Origin: Amorphochlora amoebiformis
Taxonomy: Eukaryota; Cercozoa; Chlorarachniophyceae
NCBI GenBank assembly: GCA_054601695.1
Contig: BAAHQB010000241.1
Span: 124,001 to 188,000 of the forward strand
Direction: 5' to 3'
Length of the DNA: 64,000 nucleotides
Shown one piece after another: positions 1 through 64,000 of this stretch (the stretch's first letter is position 1; the number at the start of each line of letters is the position of its first letter). A program made the translations under genes and the position numbers. A model generated the notes under the pieces. It saw only the letters and a program-made list of their open reading frames with translations, had not been told where the DNA came from and did not search any database.

Positions 1-10
1 ATATATAGAA

Positions 11-44
<34 letters not shown>

Positions 45-135
45 TATGTATATATATTTATATATGAGTGTATGTTAGTGAATATGTGTATTTGTGAATA
101 TTTTGGTGTAAACTTGTGTTTAAGTAATGATTTAC

Positions 136-180
<45 letters not shown>

Positions 181-232
181 TTATATATACACAATTACAT
201 ATGAACATATATATTTATATTCATATGTATGA

Positions 233-295
<63 letters not shown>

Positions 296-457
296 ACATA
301 TATATATATATATATATATGTATACATATGACATATATATTTATATACACATATATGCACACATATATACATGTATATATAAATATATTTATAATATATA
401 TATATATATAATATATATATATATACATACATGCATGCATAAAAAGAATTGAAGTAC

Positions 458-4550
<4,093 letters not shown>

Positions 4551-4559
4551 AATTTCCAA

Positions 4560-4656
4560 TCTAATATTAATATGTCTATGTATAAATGGATATCTACATA
4601 TTTGTGTGTGTGTGTGTGTGTGATTCGATATAATCCATATATGTAAAGATATTATG

Positions 4657-4692
<36 letters not shown>

Positions 4693-4739
4693 TTTATTGT
4701 ATTTATACATACATTGTATGTATATATTTATACAAATAT

Positions 4740-4774
<35 letters not shown>

Positions 4775-6000
4775 GCACAAACTCCCAAAACATACACACA
4801 CACATGAGATGAAACCAAGACCACGCTCAGAACACAAACTCACCCGAAAAGATATTCTTCCGAGCTCTTTCCGTGTTCTTTCCTTGCTCTTTCCTTTGCT
4901 CTTTCGTTTGCTCTTTTGTATGCTCTTTCCTCTGCTTGCTTTTCCAACTGTAAGGTCAGGTTGTCGCCCTACCCTTTACTCGCGCCCAGGAACCGGTAGG
5001 AAGCGGTATATGAAGCGGAACTGTTGGAGCCTAAAAACAAAGAAATTCTCGGGAGAGATAACTAAGATTGTGTAAAAGAATATGTTAGGACCTTGCTAAA
5101 ATGATGCTAAGACCTCTAGAATATGAACGATTATGACAACTTCCTAAATAATATATATGTATGTATGTATATATATATGTGTGTATACCATAATAATTAT
5201 TATATAATATATGTATGTTGCAAAAAAAGCCAACAAGGTGTCCAGCAGACCTCTAACAGCAATATACGTATCCAATCAACGGGCTCTGAAATTAATATGA
5301 CTTTGATGGTGGAGAATCGAACCTGGGCTGGATGGATCTTCTGTCTGCGTCCGAACGAAAAGCCCTTCCACTTCAAAATGTCACGCCGTTGTCCCAGAAA
5401 AAACCTCGTGCTCAGACCCAAGAGATCCAGGAGATGATGCGAGTGACTCTGTTTACCGGGTCAGCTAGACACCCTGTTAGCTAGACAAGAAGTCAGATTG
5501 ATATCAAGTCAGCTAGCTACGCGTCCCTTCTCAGAAATTTCTTCCAAATCTAGCAATTTCGGAGAGTCTAGCGAGTAGAGCATGATCGTTGCATCTATGT
5601 CTCATTGTATGAGTCTTAACTCTTTCTCTCGTGGTCAGCTTAATTGCTGTGTAACTATAAGCCTCCGGGCACGTGCCGAAAAAACGGGGAACGTACCCGA
5701 GGGAGGGGGGGGGGGGTGAGGTGGAAACATACTGCAAGTACTACTCTTTTCAACTCGATTTTAGAGCTTAGGTAAACCCCAGATTTTTTTTTTTTTCATG
5801 GAATTTTTTGATTTCTGCGCTTGGGAAAATATATAATATGGCAAGCTAACCTTCAAAGCTATATCATACGGCAAGCAAAATATGAAATCGTGATAATACA
5901 TAGTATCACATGCTTGTATCCAGTGTCCAGGGTGTATATGTATGCTTTAATTTTATCTGTCGATTGAAATCAGTGAAAGCATTAATTTAAGTTGAGGGGT
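4560..6000. other. Intergenic region between the EF-hand gene and PPOX
   Basis: Mixed-composition DNA upstream of the 4550 start and downstream of the PPOX stop. It holds a few TA tracts, a repeat of gctctttc(c/g)tttgctctt at 4860-4935, a G run near 5702-5717 and a poly-T run near 5787. Small open frames exist on both strands (for example 4809-5075 and 5123-5437) but lack homology I can recognise and lack clear splice structure. No gene is called. Confidence 0.6.
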
Positions 6001-6004
6001 ACGA

Positions 6005-6268
6005 GCAGTCAACTGTTACGTGAGACCGATACATGCGACCGTTACGCCAGAAACTTACGTGAGACCGTTACGTACGTGAGACCGTTACTAGCGTTACGCC
6101 AGACCGTCGTGAAACCGTTACTTGAGACCGTTACGTGAGACCGTTACGTGAGACCGTTACGTGAGACCGTTACGTGAGACCGTTTCATGAGACCTTTACG
6201 TGAAACCGTTACGTGAAACCGTTACGTGAAACCGTTACGTGAAACCGTTACGTGAAAATGTTACGTGA
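6005..6268. repeat. 13-bp minisatellite beside the PPOX stop codon
   Basis: Tandem units of gagaccgttacgt and variants (gaaaccgttacgt), best preserved from 6110 to 6260 and degenerate before that. The array starts about ten bases beyond the PPOX stop, so it is expected to lie in the 3' UTR or at the polyadenylation region. Confidence 0.9.
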
Positions 6269-6278
6269 GTAGTAGGTT

Positions 6279-30955
<24,677 letters not shown>

Positions 30956-31334
30956 CTGTCATCTTGATCATGCCTCTTGGAAGAGCTCTGACTCAGGTGA
31001 CTCAGGGGTCCATTCATTCAACTCAGGCTGGCTAGACTTACTTCTGGACCAAATAAAATAGTTAATGTCATCACTTGAATTCAATAATAAAGTTTGCGAG
31101 CCTGTGATACCAGTCTAGCAGTAGTCTAGTATTATTACTAGTGCTAATATTAGGCTAGTAGGTACATGCATAATTGAATTTTATATCCAACTTTTAGTTT
31201 TGTAAGTCCTTTAAACTTTGGACACTCTCTCTACTAGCTCTAGTCTCTAGACCCTCTAGACTCTTTTTTCGTAGTTCACAGACCTACGTACGTACGTACA
31301 TGTACTGTCAGTATACCTTTGAATATATCCTATG

Positions 31335-31383
<49 letters not shown>

Positions 31384-32239
31384 TAGATACGTATACGACA
31401 TATGACAAGGTGACACGCCTCTTTTTTCGTAATTAGCTAGTAATAGCTACGTACGTACGTATATATACTGTTAGTATACCTTTGAACGACATATGATATG
31501 ACAAGGTGACACGCCTGAGTACGTACGTACGTATATCATTGTATACGTACGTCTATTATGTATATGCATGCACATGTACGCATACGTATTGCATACTGAG
31601 TACGTACTGTATATCGCATATAATACTTTCACGAACGTAAATCTCAGTGTTACGTACGTATATATACATATATAGCAGCTGATGATTCTAGCGATTATAA
31701 CCTTGTAACATCAAGAGACTATATAGTCTAGACTAGAGCCTAGGTCTTTTCTGAGAGGTATCCGATACTAGTTACATATTCATGTGCTAAACATAGATGC
31801 TCTAGATAATACTTCTAGTACTAGGCTCTGGTACTATATAGTAGTATAATAGTACGGTCTAGCTAGTAGTTAGAGTAGAAGATAAAGACTTATTTGTATA
31901 CCAGATACATGTAAGATAAACTAGATATAAACTGGATGAAAATACTAAATTTCTAAGCGAGTAAGCTTGATCTACATGTAGTTCTAGTGCTCACTAGAAC
32001 TAGTAGAAGCTATCTAGAAGATCTAGAATATGTACTTGCGTGTTAACTTATATAATCTAGATAACTCGCTAGCAAATGGCATTCCTTGAAGCTAGAACTA
32101 GCGCCTGCCGTAGAGCAGCTACTTACTATCACTAGAGCTGCTGCCATATACTCCTTACTAATGATTTCTAGTAAATGAATATCTGGAATATCTAGAATCG
32201 TCAATCCTACACGCCATCTAGGCCATCATAGATAGCGCC
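30956..32239. other. Convergent intergenic region, CTAG-rich
   Basis: Lies between the stop of the plus-strand gene and the stop of PPEF. It is largely free of TA tracts but dense in ctag, tctaga, actagt and runs of acgtacgtacgt, for example at 31125-31160, 31285-31300, 31445-31455 and 31850-32080. I see no exon or RNA gene. Both transcription units should terminate here. Confidence 0.6.
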
Positions 32240-54549
<22,310 letters not shown>

Positions 54550-55822
54550 GTCACGGTCTCCTACAAATTACAAGTCGGATTTCGATCAATCCGGGCGCGG
54601 CTTCGTGGAAGGGCCGGGGCGGGGCAGGTTCGGGAAAAAAGAGTGCCGGATTGATCGTGTATCACCTCACGCCATGCAGGCTTTTGATAGCGGATGAAAA
54701 GCGGCCGAAAAGATCAGAAATAAATAATTAAAGTTTTGTTTTTTGTTTTTTGGTTTTGGTTTTGGTTTTGTGAGAGGCGGCACGGGTTCCCGACACGTGT
54801 CCAGTCAATAACATTAGGTGATTTCAATCGAAATGTATGGTGTGACAGCCCGTGCTGTCATGCCGTACCGCGTACGGTGCGTACCCAAGCCTGCGAGGAA
54901 GGATGTTCAGCGCAGTGTGGAACTCTACTGGCCATCACTGCAAAGATTTATGCGGTGTGTGAAAACGGATTTTTGCGGTCTGTGAGAGCAAGTAAACTGG
55001 GCACGTGTAGATGTCGACGACTGATGGCTTGGTTGAATGTTAAATTTACATTTACTAATTGTGATTACATCTGTATCGATTCGTAGGAGGTGGGTTGTAC
55101 GAGATTGAATATCGTCCGAGCATCCACAATCTCCTGAGACAGAAATAAAAAGCATCATTCGACAACGGAACCAACCAGCGAAGAGAGGCTGGAGCAAATA
55201 GCTACATCCCGCGAATATTGATTTGTGTCGCCATTGTTGGGCTATGGAGGGACTTAGATTTTCGATCGTCGGATTGTCCGCGTCAGTCTATCTGAGGCGA
55301 AAGCACGGGCACTCGAGCAAATTTAACGGGTAAAAGAATGACAAGTTGACGGAAATCTATCACCTCACCTCAATTCGACCTCAATTCTGATACTGGTTGT
55401 CCATTTTGAGTATTTTTGTGTGTGGCTCATACATTCGTTAGTATTCCCTTTCTCCAAAAAAAACTTATAAAACACTAATCCTCCATTAAAACTCCGACTT
55501 TATTTTAATTTCTCGCAGCTTCGGAGCCGACCCGACCGTCCCGACGGCCCAAACTTCCCGAAGTAATGAGTCTAATGACCCCATACCTGTATCATCTCTG
55601 CCTCTATACCCTTCTGTCATACCATACCACCAGTCCTGATCAAATTCCCTCTCGGCCCAAAAAAGTCTCCTTGTCAGAAAATCGAAAAAAATAGGGTTGT
55701 AGAGCAATGTCTTGGTTTGGCACGGGATAGGAGGGGGGGGGGTTGACCTATATATATACATATAGATGTATATGTATACATATAAAAAACATATATCAGA
55801 CAACTAGTCTCTCATATCGAAC
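54550..55822. promoter_or_regulatory. Divergent intergenic region, PPEF and gene at 55823
   Basis: About 1.27 kb, almost free of TA microsatellite, between the PPEF start (minus) and the MGALCN start (plus). It includes a gttttgttttttgttttttgg tract at 54733-54770 and a (G)9 run near 55732. It probably holds both promoters. Open frames at 54736-55086 (plus) and 54925-55197 (minus) are not supported by homology or splice context. Confidence 0.5.
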
Positions 55823-56230
55823 ATGGGTGCCTTATGCAATCGCGGAGAATCCAGAGCCGCGGTAACCCTAACCTAACCCAACCCCATCGCTAACCCTCCC
55901 TCACGTCGCTAACCCTAACACGCACATTTCTGAACCCGAATATTTCCCCTGAACAATACAGACAAAGTCTGGTAACCCTAACTATGTTTGTGTCCAGCGC
56001 GAATCAACTCTAAGCAAACAAACCCGAGCTCTAACCCTAACCCTAGCTCTAACCCTAACCCTATCTTTAACCCTAACCCTAGCTGTAACCCTAACCCTAG
56101 CTCTAACCCTAACCCTAGCTCTGACCCTAACCCTAGCTATAACCCCAAACAGCAAAATCCAGTGTGCGTTAGCACTCCTTATGGACTGGGGTATGTGCGA
56201 TTGTGATGTGTGTGTGTATATGTATGTATG

Positions 56231-56306
<76 letters not shown>

Positions 56307-56332
56307 ATATGCATCAATATACACATATACAA

Positions 56333-56382
<50 letters not shown>

Positions 56383-56987
56383 TACATGTAATATATTGCT
56401 ACATACATATGATACATGAATACATACACGTAATATAATTATACACATACATATAATACATTACAACACATACATATGATATACATGAATACACACACAT
56501 GTAATATATTCATACACATACATGTAATACATTACAACACATACATATGATATACATGAATACACACACATGTAATATATTCATACACATACATGTAATA
56601 CATTACAACACATACATATGATATACATGAATACACACACATGTAATATATTCATACACATACATCTAATACATTACAACACATACATATGATATACATG
56701 AATACATACATTCATACATACAATACATGAATACATACACAGTAATATATTCATTCACAAACAGATTTGTCGCTGGCAAGCCTAATGGGAACATGCAGCC
56801 TGTACGACTAGCCTTTGGAGTCGGTTATATGCATAGCAAGTGGCTCTCAGAACCTACAAGAGTGAAAACACCTTATGGAGAAGGGTAATTAATTCTATTC
56901 GCATATGTGTATGTGTCTGAGAATGTGTGAATGTAGTATGTATGTTGTATTTATATGGGTGTATGTGGGTATGTATGAATATTGGGG

Positions 56988-57059
<72 letters not shown>

Positions 57060-57140
57060 ACTGTTTGGTATATATATGTGCTCTAAATATAAACTCAAAT
57101 CTTTATTTACAAAAATGCTTTGACAAACATATATACACAC

Positions 57141-57215
<75 letters not shown>

Positions 57216-57243
57216 CTTAAAATATTTACATCTAGATATATAT

Positions 57244-57276
<33 letters not shown>

Positions 57277-57299
57277 GTGCGTGTGGATATTTACATATG

Positions 57300-57342
<43 letters not shown>

Positions 57343-57684
57343 ATTTATGTGTGTGTATATATATATTTCCCTATTATTACACCACATAAACAACCCAACG
57401 ACACACACCATGAACCTTCCAATGCACATCATAATAAATAACATTTTCACACACTTAAAAAAGTAGATATCAAAAGGTAGATATACGGATATCATAATGT
57501 AGATATACGGATATCTACGCATACCATACATGTATATCCAGCAATTTGGTATCGACCAAGGGTACAATGAGGACTGTTCAGCTTCCGTTTGGGAAGGCCT
57601 TCATCAATAAGGATGCTGTCAAGCCTATTGGTTAGAAACGGAAATATAGAATAAAGAAGGGAGGGAAAGTGGGAAATGTGTATA

Positions 57685-57744
<60 letters not shown>

Positions 57745-57747
57745 GTG

Positions 57748-57783
<36 letters not shown>

Positions 57784-58114
57784 TATATATTTATATATGT
57801 ACACATATGTATATTATATATTTATTTATAGAGAGAGAGAGGGGGAATGTAATATGTATATGTATATAGACATCTAATTATATATGTATATAATATGTGT
57901 ATATATACATGTAAATACTTGATAGATTGAACATATAAAATATATACATATATATGTGTATATAAATATATACATATACATATATATATATATCTAAATG
58001 TACGTAAATATATATAAATATATATATACATACGTTTATATATTATATATATATATACATATATTATCTCTAATTCCCTCTTGTCATTCGTACACAGGCC
58101 CCAATGACAAGTAA
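55823..58114 (+). CDS. Small Met-Gly-Ala-Leu-Cys protein, 100 residues, six exons
   Basis: Family not recognised. Exons 55823-55861 ([13 protein letters not shown]), 55962-55971 (TKS, 10 nt), 56163-56190 (CVSTPYGL), 56765-56884 ([20 protein letters not shown]...), 57542-57630 ([20 protein letters not shown]...) and 58098-58114 (PNDK, TAA stop) join in perfect phase 0, 1, 2, 2, 1. The MGxxC start suggests N-myristoylation plus palmitoylation, hence membrane association (inference). A short motif recurs inside the protein: STPYGLG, KTPYGEG and QLPFGKA, about 30 to 50 residues apart, so it may be built from weak repeats. There is no transmembrane segment. Introns 1 and 2 begin gtaaccctaac and are made of telomere-like repeats. 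Confidence 0.82.
55862..56160. repeat. CCCTAA-type introns of the 55823 gene
   Basis: Introns 1 and 2 are built on ccctaa. Intron 2 has a homogenised 18-bp unit, agctctaaccctaaccct (about seven copies, 56027-56145). Both donors are G|gtaaccctaac. Confidence 0.93.
56395..56760. repeat. ~60-bp minisatellite in an intron
   Basis: Five units of tgatatacatgaatacacac, atgtaatatattcatacaca and tacatgtaatacattacaac; two successive units are identical. It ends just before the exon at 56765. Confidence 0.93.
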
Positions 58115-58857
58115 GCTGAGTCAACCGCTTTGTAATCTAGCCAATTAGTAGAATTATCCTAACTTCTCTTCAAGACCGTCGTTGAAGATGACCTGATGAC
58201 TCACTGAGTCAGGCTAGTAGATTTGGATAGAAGAAATTTATTGGAAAGAGACCGATGTGTAGGAGGACAAGCTTGGCAAGCGCTAGAAGCTAGTCTCTGG
58301 TAAGATCGACTATTAATATTTGTAAGTTATCGTAACTTATAACAGTAGAACTTGCATCGCGGGTCGTGTTTTCTATATTATCCTAGTCTAGTAGTATCAT
58401 ACTATCGGATCTTGTATTTAGAGTCGAATTCGTAAATCTCAAGCTAGGTCTAGTAGGTAGCGATGTCTAAAAATTGTGTAGCGATTTCAAGTACTATATT
58501 TAGGCAATGATTATTTTCGCGCCTCAGTATGCAAGCACAAGAAGCAAGTAGATATATATATATTAGATTTAGATATTACACCGAGGCCTATGTTGATCTA
58601 AACATACGGTACTGAATATTACTAGTATATAACTACTAGAACTAGATATATTTACCAGTATATGTGTATACTAGATAGTATGATATATTAGACAAGCACA
58701 CAAGCAGATACTAATATATATATATATATATATATATATAAGATATATATATATATATATACATATATATATGTTATATAGCTAGCACTGTAAACTGGAT
58801 ATCTAGGTAAATCAGTAAATTTCATAATTCATACAGCGACCGCGAATGCTCTAGACG
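58115..58857. other. Convergent intergenic region, CTAG-rich
   Basis: Lies between two converging stop codons. Like 30956-32239 it has few TA tracts, many ctag/actag motifs and gactcactgagtcagg-like sequence near 58196. No gene is seen. Confidence 0.55.
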
Positions 58858-63664
<4,807 letters not shown>

Positions 63665-63745
63665 CTTCGAGGAGTGATTATATATTATACATATATAAAT
63701 ATACATATATATATATATATATACTTTAATGTAAATGCATACATT

Positions 63746-63778
<33 letters not shown>

Positions 63779-63838
63779 ATACTATAAACATATATAATAT
63801 GTATAAATATCATATATATGTATATATATACATACATG

Positions 63839-63958
<120 letters not shown>

Positions 63959-64000
63959 ATGGTGAAATCTGTACACCTTAACTAAATTGTTTGGTTTTGG

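Noticed and set aside
5290-5360. tRNA-like gaatcgaacctggg (T-loop complement)
   Set aside because: The arms around TTCGATT do not pair and no acceptor or anticodon arm can be drawn.
4809-5437. Open frames at 4809-5075 and 5123-5437 as genes
   Set aside because: No recognisable domain, no consistent splice context, and low-complexity gctcttt repeats in the first.
54736-55197. Open frames at 54736-55086 (plus) and 54925-55197 (minus)
   Set aside because: They overlap each other in a probable promoter region, with no domain or splice support.

Overview
The window is nuclear DNA of a eukaryote, most likely a protist. Coding sequence is cut into very small exons (10 to about 300 nt). Introns are mostly (TA)n microsatellite, other minisatellites and blocks of TTAGGG/CCCTAA repeat. 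There is no bacterial gene organisation. The species cannot be named from the sequence. The TTAGGG motif, EF-hand proteins with Met-Gly N-termini and an EF-hand PPP phosphatase are compatible with an alveolate or related protist, but that is inference. Exons were read by eye from GT/AG boundaries, open frame, phase agreement between neighbours and conserved protein blocks. No program was run.

I can reconstruct six genes. (1) 458-4550, minus, open at the left edge: an EF-hand protein starting [10 protein letters not shown]. (2) 6279-22166, minus: protoporphyrinogen oxidase (PPOX, haem synthesis), about 22 exons, from the FAD-binding GGG motif to a natural stop. (3) 23141-30955, plus: an unrecognised acidic-tailed protein. 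(4) 32240-54549, minus: a PPEF/PP7-type calcium-regulated Ser/Thr phosphatase with about 47 exons over 22 kb, EF-hands at both ends and a full set of PPP catalytic motifs. (5) 55823-58114, plus: a small 100-residue protein starting MGALCN. (6) 58858 to beyond 63664, minus, open at the right edge: unrecognised. Genes 2/3 and 4/5 are divergent and share TA-poor upstream islands (22167-23140, 54550-55822). Genes 3/4 and 5/6 are convergent and share CTAG-rich intergenic DNA (30956-32239, 58115-58857).

The main discovery is the behaviour of exons inside the (TA)n tracts. At least fifteen exons have extra full, half or decayed copies lying next to them, separated only by (TA)n. Often the copies carry just the acceptor half or just the donor half. 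Examples are 13 copies at 458-1890, a PPOX exon whose two halves are amplified on opposite sides (7385-9690), and arrays around PPEF exons 10, 22, 24, 27 and 45. Splice sites are commonly made by the repeats themselves: exon|GTATAT...TATATAG|exon in TA tracts, and GTTAGGG, GTAACCC or CCCTAG at telomere-like tracts. Two low-complexity inserts in PPOX look like the same GG(T)TCCGAG minisatellite that fills a nearby intron. Together this suggests continuing intron birth, expansion and exon amplification driven by simple repeats.

The genes do not form an operon-like unit. PPOX acts in haem synthesis, while genes 1 and 4 are calcium-binding. Three of the six proteins begin Met-Gly in a way that suggests membrane anchoring by N-myristoylation (inference). 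Unresolved points: a few splice junctions are out of phase by one base, some short exons are probably missing, and genes 3 and 6 are incomplete.
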